Assembly (NCBI GenBank): GCA_017459075.1
Contig: JAFUDQ010000009.1
Coordinates: forward strand, 1 to 64,000
DNA: 64,000 nucleotides
Direction: 5' to 3'
From: Bacteroidales bacterium
GTDB taxonomy: Bacteria; Bacteroidota; Bacteroidia; Bacteroidales; UBA932
How positions within the stretch are numbered: the stretch's first letter is position 1; every line of letters starts with the position of its first letter. The notes below the pieces were generated by a model, which was not told where the DNA came from, did no database searches, and was given only the letters and a program-made list of their open reading frames with translations. A program made the position numbers and the translations under genes. Below, one piece after another: positions 1 to 7,616 of this stretch.

Positions 1-57
1 AATCGTCAAAAACAACATGTCAATGAGTGGATAAACGAACGCAATCGCTAGCCAAAG

Positions 58-71
58 CCCTCAGCTGAGGG
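58..71. repeat. 14-bp perfect palindrome
   Basis: CCCTCAGCTGAGGG is a perfect palindrome in the 211 bases before the first gene. No T-run follows on either strand, so it is not an obvious intrinsic terminator. No gene was found in positions 1-143; the rest of the gap holds the promoter of the first gene. Confidence 0.35.
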
Positions 72-143
72 ACTGATTCCGAAAGATTGTATCTGACGGA
101 ACGGCTTCCACTCGAATTTATGAATTAATAGAACCTACCTTTA

Positions 144-174
144 TTTGAAATATCATAGAATTTCATTAATTTTG
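144..174 (+). promoter_or_regulatory. Bacteroidota-type promoter of the first lipoprotein gene
   Basis: TTTG at 144-147, a 19-nt spacer and TAATTTTG at 167-174 match the Bacteroidota primary sigma consensus (TTTG, N19, TAnnTTTG). The expected transcription start is near 180, leaving a leader of about 30 nt before the ATG at 212. Confidence 0.65.
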
Positions 175-211
175 CCGAATACGCGAAAACAATCAACAAA
201 CAATACAAAGT

Positions 212-3200
212 ATGAAAAAATTTCTCCTTATGCTCCTTCCTTTGGCCGCACTGGTCACTGGCTGCCGTTACGACGACACCGAGATTTGGGAAGAGCTGAA
301 CAATCACGAGGCCAGGATTCTTGCCCTGGAAAAAACAATCAACTCAGACCTTGTAAACCTGCAAGGTATTGTTGCGCAGCTTGAGAAGAATGTTTATGTC
401 TCAGCTGTGGTTCCTACCGCAAATGGTTTCACCATCACTTTCACAGATGGCAAGACCTACACAATCTCTAACGGAACCAACGGTACCGACGGTACTGACG
501 GAACCAACGGCACCACCCCGGTTATCGGCGTAAAACAGGATACCGATGGCCATTATTACTGGACCGTTAACGGTAACTGGCTTCTTGATGCAAACGGCAA
601 CAAGGTTCGCACAACCGGAGACAAAGGTGACAAGGGTGAAGACGGCCAGGACGGTCAGGACGCCATCGCTCCCAAGGTTAAGCTTGAGAACAACACATGG
701 TACATCTCTGTTGATAATGGCGTAACCTGGACAGAGGCCGGTGCCGCTGCCGTTGTTGGTGAGTCTCTCTTCAAGAGCGTCGCCCCCGATGCCGCAGGCG
801 AGAATATCATCTTCACATTCCAGGATGATTCCACCATCGTCATTCCTATCGTTCACAAGGAGACAAAACTTCAGCTTCTCTTCGATGAGACCGCTATCTT
901 CAGCATTCTCTCCGGTGAGACCGCTACTGTTGATTATACTATCGTTATCCCTGAGGGCGAGACTGTAGAGTTCGATACCTTCGAGAACAATGGTTACTCT
1001 GTAAAGGTTACTCCCGCCGATGAGACTTCAGGTACCATCGCCGTAACCGCTCCGAACCCCGCTGTCAAGGGTAAGGTGCTCTTCATCCTTACCGGTTCAA
1101 AGGGCAGCTCATTCGTAAAGACCATTACCATCAACGGAGACCCTACAATGTCCGCAGACAAGACAGAGTACAATGTTGATGCAAAGGCCGGTGAGCTTAC
1201 AATCGCCCTTAAAGCCAACATCGCTTATACATCAGAGATTGAGGCAGGCAAGACCTGGATTACAGCAGGTCCCGCTCCCAACAAATTCAATATCGAGGCT
1301 AATGACACAGAGGATGACCGCAGCGCCAACATTACCTTCAAGGCCGACGGCCTTTCAGACGTTGTCGTTAAGGTTACCCAGGCCGGAAAGAATGCCATCG
1401 TGCTTGTTACCGCCGACCCTGTCATTGAGGCTACCACTTCTACTCTTGACGTTGTAATTACAACCAACGCCGTTGTAACTGCTACTCCCGATGTTAGCTG
1501 GATTCACATTGCAGAGCCTACAAAGGCTGCCAAGACCAACAAGACCTTCAGCTTTACCATCGATCCTAATGACACCGGAGCACCCCGTACCGGTCATGTA
1601 AACTTCACCGCAGAGGATGTTAAGCAGACTATTACCATTACCCAGGAGGCTGTCCTGCTTACTGTTGCCGATATTAAGAAGGCTGAAAACGGAGCAGTTT
1701 CCGGCTACTTCAAGAACGTTAAGGTTTCTTATGTTGTAGGTGGTTATACTTACATTGAGGATGAGACCGGCGGTATCCCCGTTTATAAGAACGGTGGCGT
1801 AGGTCTTACCGCAGGACAGGTTATCAATGGTCCTGTTTCCGGTACCAAGGGCGAGTATGGAAAGGCTCCCCAGATGACTGCACTTGACATTACCGAGGCT
1901 ACTCTTACTGAAGGCGAGGCTCCTCTTACAGAGCTTACAATTGACGAGCTTCTTGCAGACTATGACAAATACTTCGGCCGCAGGGTTAAGCTTACTGATG
2001 TTACCGTAACCGTTGCTATGAACACAAGTGTAAGAACCGGTAAGGTTAAACAGGGTGAGACTGAGTATCAGCTTTACAACTCAGACAAGAACAATCCCCT
2101 TACTCTTGAGCTTGATGATTTGGTAGACGTAATCTGCTTCCCTGGTTCTTACAACGGAACTCTTCAGGGCTCTGTGTTCACTGGTCTTTCTACTTACAAG
2201 GGTAAAGAGAAACCGGTGCTCAAGTTCATTGAGAACTTCAGCCTTAAGGTTGGTGAGACTACTTCAATCAGCGGTTCTACCGATTCCGATGGCGCTATGA
2301 CCTATACTTCAAGCAAGCCTGAGGTTGCAACTATCGATGAGAACACTGGCTTTATCACCGCAGTAGCTGCCGGTACAACCACCATCACCGTATCCGTTGC
2401 AGAGACTGCCAACTTCAAAGCTGCATCCGCTTCAGCCACTCTGACTGTTACTGAGGCTGAACCTACTTATGATTTTGAGACAATTGCAGAGTTGAATGCG
2501 CTTGTGACTACCACTTCTAAAGAGTTCGTCGGCAAGCTCACAAATGCTGTAGTATCTTTTGTTCCTGCAACGAATCAGGCTGTGATTAAAGATGCAACAG
2601 GCTCAGTGCTTGTTGACAAATCATCACATGGACTCAAACAAGGTCAAACTTACTCCGGTGATATTACTGTTTCTGCGATCCTCTATAACAACCTATACTC
2701 AGAGGTAACTGCATTCAATGTATCATTTACTGGTGACGAGTCTGTCGTTGCTCCTGAAGAAGTTACACTTGCACAACTAAATGGAAATTACAGTAAATAT
2801 CAGAATGCTTATGTGAAAGCTGCTGGTTTGACTGTTACTTCTGTTAGTGCTAAAAATGTCAGTGTAACTGATGGAACAAATACATACGTCGTTTATACTA
2901 ATTACGCCAATGCAACCAATGTTGCCGGAGACGTTATCACCGCTACCGGAACTATTACCAAGTACGGCTCTACAGAGGAACTTAAGGTTTGGAAAGCTGA
3001 TGATTTGGTAGTAACTTCCGCTAGTACTACTCCTGTAATTGAGGTTACTGATATAACAGGTGTTGCTGCTGCCGGCGTTACCGACGCAACCAAGACCATT
3101 ACCATCAGCAATGCAGAGGGTTGGACCGCATCCGTAACCCCTGACGGCACTGTAGTAACCGCTGCATCCATTGCAGGCGCCGTTATTACTTACACCGTTG

Positions 3201-3703
3201 CTGCCAATACCGGCGAGGCTCGCGAAGGAAAGATTACCGTTAAGCTCTCCAAGGCCGGTGAAACCGACATCACCAAGGACATCAAAGTTAGCCAGCTCGC
3301 TCCTTCAACTGGTGGTGGAAGTGTTCCCGATCCGGAAACAATTACTTTCTCAGAACTCGGTTTGACCAATGCAGTTCAGTATTTGGATCCGTTCGATGGC
3401 GGTCATTTCACCGTTACATTTGCCGGCGGTGCAAATGATGGAAAATATTATACTACTGGAACAGGTATAAGAATCTATGGTGGCGGTAATTTTACAGTAG
3501 CTTCCACAACAAATAAGATTGCTAAAATAGAATTAACTTGGGCTGGTTCAACCTATGCTCCTGCAGGTGATGTTGCAACTCCTACTGGTTATGACACAGC
3601 AACATCTACTTGGACAGGCTCTGCAAGCAGCGTTGTGTTTGCCCGTCCTAGCGGCAGCGGACATTGGAGGCTCCAGGCTGTGAAAGTTACCTTTGGAGAA
3701 TAA
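212..3703 (+). CDS. Large modular surface lipoprotein with collagen-like, BACON and Ig-like domains
   Basis: A 1163-residue predicted outer-membrane lipoprotein. The signal peptide ends in a lipobox with Cys18. Residues about 20-60 look like a coiled coil, followed by a DUF4988/PL29-type N-terminal region with two short Gly-X-Y stretches (NGTDGTDGTNG near residue 90 and GDKGDKGEDGQDGQD near 140). Two BACON-like beta-sandwiches follow (about 310-490), then an OB-fold-like DUF5689-type region (about 490-660), a Big_2 Ig-like domain (about 670-760), a second OB-like pair (about 765-940), another BACON-like unit, a Gly/Ser/Pro linker and a C-terminal beta-rich domain. No catalytic motif is recognisable, so a carbohydrate- or surface-binding role is inference. 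Codon use is mixed: roughly 2460-2900 and 3340-3700 are richer in A/T than the rest, which suggests domain shuffling. A strong terminator follows. Confidence 0.8.
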   Translation: MKKFLLMLLPLAALVTGCRYDDTEIWEELNNHEARILALEKTINSDLVNLQGIVAQLEKNVYVSAVVPTANGFTITFTDGKTYTISNGTNGTDGTDGTNGTTPVIGVKQDTDGHYYWTVNGNWLLDANGNKVRTTGDKGDKGEDGQDGQDAIAPKVKLENNTWYISVDNGVTWTEAGAAAVVGESLFKSVAPDAAGENIIFTFQDDSTIVIPIVHKETKLQLLFDETAIFSILSGETATVDYTIVIPEGETVEFDTFENNGYSVKVTPADETSGTIAVTAPNPAVKGKVLFILTGSKGSSFVKTITINGDPTMSADKTEYNVDAKAGELTIALKANIAYTSEIEAGKTWITAGPAPNKFNIEANDTEDDRSANITFKADGLSDVVVKVTQAGKNAIVLVTADPVIEATTSTLDVVITTNAVVTATPDVSWIHIAEPTKAAKTNKTFSFTIDPNDTGAPRTGHVNFTAEDVKQTITITQEAVLLTVADIKKAENGAVSGYFKNVKVSYVVGGYTYIEDETGGIPVYKNGGVGLTAGQVINGPVSGTKGEYGKAPQMTALDITEATLTEGEAPLTELTIDELLADYDKYFGRRVKLTDVTVTVAMNTSVRTGKVKQGETEYQLYNSDKNNPLTLELDDLVDVICFPGSYNGTLQGSVFTGLSTYKGKEKPVLKFIENFSLKVGETTSISGSTDSDGAMTYTSSKPEVATIDENTGFITAVAAGTTTITVSVAETANFKAASASATLTVTEAEPTYDFETIAELNALVTTTSKEFVGKLTNAVVSFVPATNQAVIKDATGSVLVDKSSHGLKQGQTYSGDITVSAILYNNLYSEVTAFNVSFTGDESVVAPEEVTLAQLNGNYSKYQNAYVKAAGLTVTSVSAKNVSVTDGTNTYVVYTNYANATNVAGDVITATGTITKYGSTEELKVWKADDLVVTSASTTPVIEVTDITGVAAAGVTDATKTITISNAEGWTASVTPDGTVVTAASIAGAVITYTVAANTGEAREGKITVKLSKAGETDITKDIKVSQLAPSTGGGSVPDPETITFSELGLTNAVQYLDPFDGGHFTVTFAGGANDGKYYTTGTGIRIYGGGNFTVASTTNKIAKIELTWAGSTYAPAGDVATPTGYDTATSTWTGSASSVVFARPSGSGHWRLQAVKVTFGE

Positions 3704-3743
3704 GCTGTTTTTTGATAACTAGTTGATATTCAATCTTTTATGT

Positions 3744-3777
3744 AAAAGCCTGGTGCAGGAATCCGTACCAGGCTTTT
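3744..3777. terminator. Bidirectional intrinsic terminator
   Basis: An 11-bp perfect stem (AAAAGCCTGGT pairing with ACCAGGCTTTT) around a 12-nt loop, ending in T5. It sits between the convergent lipoprotein gene and the DUF4252 gene, and the A-run on the left arm lets it serve both strands. Confidence 0.85.
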
Positions 3778-3839
3778 TGCTAAAATAGTATCATTCAGTT
3801 ACTTACGAAAAACGCTCCATGTCCCGTCCTGAAAAAAGT

Positions 3840-4328
3840 TTACATATTCTTCATGGCCTCTGCGAGAATCTTATCCAAATCCTCGCGCTTCATTTTGCCG
3901 TCAAGGCAGATGAAAACAGTCTCAGAGGACTCAACAGAAAGCATAACAAAGCTATCTACAATTGTATCGCTGCCGGTCGTGTACATCCTCACCAGCTGAT
4001 TCCTTTCTTTGGCTTCCATAAGAAGCTCGTACTTTCCGGAGGCAACGAATCTCTCCACATCGGATTTAAGGGCATTGCCGGTAGATTCATCCTGGGCATT
4101 CAGTATATAAAGCCCCGAGAGTGTCTGGATGACAGGACTTAAGTCAACACCATTCCCAGCTATGTTCATGTCAGGGATGTTGCCAATCAGGCGGAACATC
4201 GCCGGGGAAATGTAAACGGCACTGACATTATCGGCATTTGAATATTTCTGATAAACAGACCTGCCGCTCTGGGCAGATGCGGTGATAAAGCTAAGCAGCA
4301 GCGCTGCAAATATAATTATACGTTTCAT
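3840..4328 (-). CDS. DUF4252 family secreted protein
   Basis: A 162-residue protein with a cleavable signal peptide (MKRIIIFAALLLSFITASAQ). The body matches the DUF4252 pattern seen in Bacteroidota, including a terminal segment that reads roughly as VFICLDGKMKREDLDKIL. It has no lipobox, unlike its relative at 5195-5695. Its start codon overlaps the stop of the upstream anti-sigma-like gene by 4 bases, so it is the last gene of a four-gene operon. The function of DUF4252 is not known to me; the operon suggests it is an envelope component controlled by, or signalling to, the neighbouring sigma factor. Confidence 0.8.
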   Translation of the reverse strand: MKRIIIFAALLLSFITASAQSGRSVYQKYSNADNVSAVYISPAMFRLIGNIPDMNIAGNGVDLSPVIQTLSGLYILNAQDESTGNALKSDVERFVASGKYELLMEAKERNQLVRMYTTGSDTIVDSFVMLSVESSETVFICLDGKMKREDLDKILAEAMKNM

Positions 4329-4729
4329 CGTTCTGTAATTTTATTCATAATATCTATCTGTCTTCCCATGGCGGCCCTGGCTTCCACGGCCTTGTCCATA
4401 CCGACGGACATTTTGTCCGAGATGGTCTGAAATACCTGTTCTACCTGAGCGTAGGCTAGATAAGGGTCATCAAAGGTGTCCCTTAGTTCGGGCTCGCCAC
4501 TCCCGGGAATAACCAGCAGGGCTGTAGCTGCTGCCGCAGCGGCAAGGGTGGCGGCAGGGAGCCATCGTGCCGGCTTTTTAAGTGGCTGGGTTTCCTTGGC
4601 GATGGTTGCTGCCGTCAGGCTTGTCTTAATTCTTTCTTCCAGGCCTGCCGGGACTTTGATATCCTCCCGGAGGGCGGCTTCTTCAAGCTGCTCGGCATCC
4701 ATCATTTCTATGTCTTCCAGGCGTTTCAT
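4325..4729 (-). CDS. Putative membrane anti-sigma factor
   Basis: A 134-residue protein with a charged N-terminal part (about 1-50), one hydrophobic segment (about residues 55-75, WLPAATLAAAAAATALLVIP) and an extracytoplasmic C-terminal part. This one-helix layout and the 4-base overlap with the upstream ECF sigma gene are typical of an anti-sigma factor. No classical zinc-binding HxxxCxxC motif is visible, so the assignment rests on topology and position. Confidence 0.6.
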   Translation of the reverse strand: MKRLEDIEMMDAEQLEEAALREDIKVPAGLEERIKTSLTAATIAKETQPLKKPARWLPAATLAAAAAATALLVIPGSGEPELRDTFDDPYLAYAQVEQVFQTISDKMSVGMDKAVEARAAMGRQIDIMNKITER

Positions 4730-5202
4730 AATCTTTTCAACTTTGACCGTGCCTGCGAAAGCAGGACGCGAAGGGTTAAGTAATTAATACCGGTCCGCTC
4801 TGTTATCTCATCGTAAGATAATCCTTCCATAGTGCGGAGAATGAGTACTTGCCTCTGCCGCTCCGGAAGGGCTTTGACCGCCTCCAGGATATTGTTAAGA
4901 CGCTTTCTGGCATCCATCGCCTCATCGCCAGGCTGGCCGGGCTCCGGCTCCGGGATCTCTTCCGGGAATGAAAGGTGCCGGGCTTTGCGGATGCGGTCTA
5001 TGCAAAGGTTTTTGAGCATCCGCACGCAGTAGCCCTTGGGATTGCTTATGCCTTCAAGCGTGTCGCGCGATTCCCACAGCTTCAGGAAGACCTCCTGTAC
5101 CGCATCCTCTGCTTCCGACTCTGATTCAAGCATGTAATATGCTATCCTGTACAGGGTGCCGGCCAGGGGTAGAAAACCCGTATGAAACTGCTGCTCAGAC
5201 AT
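4726..5202 (-). CDS. ECF-type RNA polymerase sigma factor
   Basis: A 158-residue sigma-70 family protein with region 2 (EAEDAVQEVFLKLWES, residues about 31-46) and region 4 (LPERQRQVLILRTMEGLSYD and the following helix-turn-helix with the RVLLSQARSKLKR end). It should direct RNA polymerase to a small regulon, probably including its own operon. The ATG overlaps the end of the DUF4252 lipoprotein gene by 8 bases, and its stop overlaps the anti-sigma-like gene by 4. The order lipoprotein, sigma, anti-sigma, DUF4252 points to an envelope-responsive unit. Confidence 0.92.
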   Translation of the reverse strand: MSEQQFHTGFLPLAGTLYRIAYYMLESESEAEDAVQEVFLKLWESRDTLEGISNPKGYCVRMLKNLCIDRIRKARHLSFPEEIPEPEPGQPGDEAMDARKRLNNILEAVKALPERQRQVLILRTMEGLSYDEITERTGINYLTLRVLLSQARSKLKRL

Positions 5203-5695
5203 TTATCATCTGCGTAAGGTCTTCAAGGGATATCGACCCGAACAGGCAAACGACGGTACATGACGTTGGGATGTAGACAATGACGTCATTGACTAAATTC
5301 GTCCCTTCTTTGCTTGTGCCAAAAATACGCACCGCCTCTCCGTCGTCATTGGCCTCCATCAGGACTTCAGCTTTTTCAAAAATTATGTCCAGCTTGTCTG
5401 TAATGGCTTTCTTGTCTTCGTCAGAGCAGCCCTCAAACGTCACGACAGAGAGCTCGTCAACGTCCTTTAAGGCATCCATTGCTTTCTTGGTGTCATCGTC
5501 AATCTGTTCGCCGGCAAGGCTTGCAAAGCCTTTGATGAGATTTGCAGCGTTGCCAAGTTCCATTACTTTGGCGCCTTTGTACTGCCTGAATTCGCTGAAA
5601 GCTTTGCTTAAAGCTTGGTTTACTTCGCTTTTAGGAGTACCCACGCAGGCTGCCATGGGTAAAAGCAAACTAAGGAAAAGAAGGATTCGTTTCAT
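5195..5695 (-). CDS. DUF4252 family lipoprotein
   Basis: A 166-residue lipoprotein: the signal peptide ends LLLPMAAC with the lipid-modified Cys at residue 17. The body is a second DUF4252-type sequence, related in length and layout to the 3840-4328 product, with a similar end (VVCLFGSISLEDLTQMI). It is the first gene of the sigma/anti-sigma operon. A lipoprotein paired with a secreted homologue is consistent with sensing or protecting the envelope, but this is inference. Confidence 0.8.
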   Translation of the reverse strand: MKRILLFLSLLLPMAACVGTPKSEVNQALSKAFSEFRQYKGAKVMELGNAANLIKGFASLAGEQIDDDTKKAMDALKDVDELSVVTFEGCSDEDKKAITDKLDIIFEKAEVLMEANDDGEAVRIFGTSKEGTNLVNDVIVYIPTSCTVVCLFGSISLEDLTQMINV

Positions 5696-5714
5696 AATAC
5701 AATTATTTACTTAC

Positions 5715-5737
5715 CGGGCCGTTTTTCCTGCGGCCCG
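5715..5737. promoter_or_regulatory. Leader hairpin before the DUF4252/sigma operon
   Basis: CGGGCCG and CGGCCCG form a 7-bp GC-only stem around a 9-nt loop, about 20 nt upstream of the start codon at 5695. It lacks a T-run in the direction of transcription, so a role as a leader structure is possible but untested. Confidence 0.35.
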
Positions 5738-5854
5738 ATAGTATGACGAAGTGATTGCGATAATGTTAAGGCAAATTTTTTAAAATAGTTCGCCCCCGGT
5801 TCCGACAAGCCCTGCCACCAGAACCATCGCCATTATAATAAATGCAAACTTAAT

Positions 5855-6778
5855 CTATTCAGGGTCTGCAATATCAAGGGTGACAAGGGCGATACCTTCT
5901 GCGAATTGCTTCTGTCGGAACTCCTTGATAACTTTCCATTTGTCCGGGAAGTCCCTCTTCCACTGCTCGTAAGCGTCATTGAACTCTTTCCACTCTTCTT
6001 CGGTCTCAAGGGAGTCGAACTCTCCGAAACCGTAATCTACGCCGTAGAAACGGTCCATATCGTCCTTGACGATGGAGTCGTAAAAGGCTTCCTGGAATTC
6101 AACGGCGGCTTTGGCGGCTGGAGAAAGCTCACTTCCGTTCCTTACGTTCTGGGCGGGAGGGGTTACGGGACGGATTGGGCGGCCGGCGTTTCTGAAAGCG
6201 ATTGATATAAGCCTTCTGCCTGGGGTCATTACAAGGGTTTTTCCCTGAGTGCCGGTAACAGTGTTCATGTCCGATGTCCAATATTCCAGACCGTCGCCTT
6301 TCATGGCGAAGAAAATGAAGTTTCCACTAGGACCGGTTACTTTGTATCCCTTTCCTTCGATATATTCCCAGCGGCAGCGCTCTATAAGTTCGCGGGCCTC
6401 ATCCTTGGTTGGCATCCTCCATGTTCCGCCCCAGTTTGCATTGGCAGCATCGTCCTCCCTCTCCAGGCGGCTTTTTCCGTCGGTGGTGTCGAAGAAGATT
6501 CCCCTGCGGACCTCATATTTCGTGTATCCGCGTTCCCCGCGGAATGGCTCATTCTCCGGTTTGAAATCCTTGGTTGACTGGGTCGCTCCCCAAGCGAAGA
6601 ACGGTCCTACTTCATACGGGTTGTCTGCGCCAACATCCTGGCTTGCCCACATTACCGAGAGGCCTAGGTCTACGGCCTCGTGGCCATTGACCATTGTTCC
6701 GTTTCCACCGCCGCATGATGTGAGGAACATGGTTCCTGCGGCTGCCAAACCCAAGATTATGTTTGCGAACTTTTTCAT
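5855..6778 (-). CDS. Lipoprotein with Fib_succ_major-like domain
   Basis: A 307-residue lipoprotein: signal peptide ending FLTSC (Cys22). Residues about 30-210 carry the pattern EAVDLGLSVMWASQDVG ... WRMPTKDEARELIERC, typical of the Fibrobacter succinogenes major paralogous (FISUMP/DUF1566-like) domain found in many Bacteroidota surface proteins. A separate acidic, helical C-terminal region of about 80 residues follows. The substrate or partner is unknown. It is transcribed alone from a clear promoter, divergent from tRNA-Ser. Confidence 0.75.
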   Translation of the reverse strand: MKKFANIILGLAAAGTMFLTSCGGGNGTMVNGHEAVDLGLSVMWASQDVGADNPYEVGPFFAWGATQSTKDFKPENEPFRGERGYTKYEVRRGIFFDTTDGKSRLEREDDAANANWGGTWRMPTKDEARELIERCRWEYIEGKGYKVTGPSGNFIFFAMKGDGLEYWTSDMNTVTGTQGKTLVMTPGRRLISIAFRNAGRPIRPVTPPAQNVRNGSELSPAAKAAVEFQEAFYDSIVKDDMDRFYGVDYGFGEFDSLETEEEWKEFNDAYEQWKRDFPDKWKVIKEFRQKQFAEGIALVTLDIADPE

Positions 6779-6804
6779 AGTGTTTATTGTTAATTATGTC
6801 GATG

Positions 6805-6851
6805 TCAATGTTGATTCACTGTTTATTCAATGTTGATTCAATGTTGATTCA
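6805..6851. repeat. Three direct repeats in a 5' leader
   Basis: TCAATGTTGATTCA occurs three times (6805-6818, 6827-6840 and 6838-6851, the last two sharing TCA). All copies lie in the predicted untranslated leader of the lipoprotein gene at 5855-6778. They may be a regulator-binding or structural element, or simple slippage. Confidence 0.6.
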
Positions 6852-6862
6852 CCGGATTTACG

Positions 6863-6893
6863 CAAATATAATATTTTATGGTTATTTCTCAAA
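6863..6893 (-). promoter_or_regulatory. Promoter of the 5855-6778 lipoprotein gene
   Basis: Read on the minus strand: TTTG (6893-6890), 19-nt spacer, TATATTTG (6870-6863). This is a full match to the Bacteroidota consensus and gives a leader of roughly 80 nt. Confidence 0.65.
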
Positions 6894-6901
6894 AAAAGAA
6901 C

Positions 6902-6909
6902 TACCTTTG
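6902..6909 (+). promoter_or_regulatory. -7 element upstream of tRNA-Ser
   Basis: TACCTTTG, 42 bases before the tRNA, matches the TAnnTTTG element. No convincing TTTG is found at the expected -33 distance, so only the -7 part is claimed. It would be divergent from the lipoprotein promoter at 6863-6893. Confidence 0.45.
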
Positions 6910-6951
6910 CAGTCCCAAAATGAAGCGGGATTCTTAAGAATCCCTGTATTT

Positions 6952-7038
6952 GGTGAGTTGTCCGAGTGGTTGAAGGAGCCTGCCTCGAAAACAGGTTTGC
7001 GCGCGAGTGCAACGGGGGTTCGAATCCCTCACTCACCG
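6952..7038 (+). tRNA. tRNA-Ser(CGA)
   Basis: An 87-nt cloverleaf: acceptor GGTGAGT pairs with ACTCACC, the discriminator is G, the T-arm is GGGGG TTCGAAT CCCTC, and there is a long class II variable arm. The anticodon loop CTCGAAA places anticodon CGA at 6986-6988 (codon UCG). The base pair closing the anticodon loop is C-A rather than Watson-Crick. The 3' CCA is not encoded. Confidence 0.93.
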
Positions 7039-7070
7039 CAATAACGACTGATTTTCAGTCAATTACATGG

Positions 7071-7092
7071 TTTACGCACAAATTTACGCACA
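7071..7092 (+). repeat. Tandem decamer downstream of tRNA-Ser
   Basis: TTTACGCACA occurs twice (7071-7080 and 7083-7092) with a 12-bp period, 33 bases past the tRNA. A repeat next to a tRNA 3' end can be a remnant of an integrase arm or attachment site, but no integrase or second att copy is in the window. Confidence 0.4.
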
Positions 7093-7128
7093 CGATTCGA
7101 GAAATCCCTAAGAGTGAGGGATACCTTT

Positions 7129-7160
7129 CATACTGGGGGTACTTTTCGCTCCCCCAGGCC
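7129..7160 (+). repeat. Intergenic block shared with 36832-36865 (inverted)
   Basis: CTGGGGG and CCCCCAG arms around an 11-nt loop. It matches the mraZ-ssb gap copy at most positions, in the opposite orientation. Confidence 0.7.
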
Positions 7161-7215
7161 CCCTGGCACCTTTTAGTTGACTTGAGCCGATGGAACCGTA
7201 GTCTGCCCAGTTGTT

Positions 7216-7249
7216 CCAGGTGCAGGAAGGGCTGTTTTGCACCGCGAGG
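7216..7249 (+). repeat. GTGCAGG hairpin repeat, copy 1
   Basis: CCAGGTGCAGGAAGGGCTGT continues into TTTGCACCGCGAGG. GGTGCA and TGCACC form the stem. Copies with the same flanks CCAGG and CGCGAG occur at 36978-37013 and 44114-44147. Confidence 0.75.
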
Positions 7250-7267
7250 GCGGAAAAAAGATGGTCC

Positions 7268-7299
7268 CTGGTGCAGGAAGGGCGGTTTTGCACCTGGAA
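7268..7299 (+). repeat. GTGCAGG hairpin repeat, copy 2
   Basis: A second copy (CTGGTGCAGGAAGGGCGGTT then TTGCACCTGGAAC) 20 bases after copy 1. Here the right flank is CTGG rather than CGCGAG, so the outer part of the stem is longer. Confidence 0.75.
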
Positions 7300-7539
7300 C
7301 CTGAAGTAATGCCGTTGCCGGAATATACGATGTCCGGCAGCTACTGCGTGGGATGCACCGCAGCCGCTCGGAAACGAAGAGCGTCTGCTACGGGCACGGG
7401 TAGTCCCGGGCCTATACTTGCAAGTAACTACCCTAAAAATGGGGAATGTGCAAATAGGTAGCCATATTCTTGCAGGACGTACTTCTCGCAAGGGGCTTAA
7501 AGCCCATATGACGGGCGTTTCGTGGATTCAGCTCGGAGC

Positions 7540-7577
7540 GAGATTTCTCCACTCGCTTCGCTCGGTCGAAATGACAG
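7540..7577 (-). repeat. GTCATTTCGA palindromic repeat, intergenic copy
   Basis: On the minus strand it starts CTGTCATTTCGACCGAGCGA and ends GGAGAAATCTC, a single full-length copy of the family that is also inserted in truB, aroK and other genes. It lies 40 bases past the serB stop codon. Confidence 0.85.
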
Positions 7578-7616
7578 AAAGAGATGCCCGGTCTAGCCGG
7601 GAATGACAGGCTAGGT

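Larger units (their letters stand above)
7100..7616. other. Gene-free intergenic mosaic of repeats
   Basis: No credible gene lies between tRNA-Ser and serB. The stretch holds a block shared in inverted orientation with 36832-36865 (7129-7160), two copies of the GTGCAGG hairpin family (7216-7249, 7268-7299), a segment with GGTAGTCCCGGGCC shared with the mraZ-ssb gap, and one copy of the GTCATTTCGA repeat (7540-7577). Short open frames here are interrupted by repeat boundaries and have no family resemblance. Confidence 0.6.

Noticed and set aside
5780..5833. 17-residue hydrophobic reading frame (MAMVLVAGLVGTGGELF) on the minus strand after the 5855-6778 gene
   Set aside because: Too short, no ribosome-binding or family support; could be a microprotein but cannot be supported from sequence.
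7237..7461. Short open frames in the tRNA-serB gap
   Set aside because: They run through hairpin repeats and have no homologous look; the region is better described as intergenic repeats.
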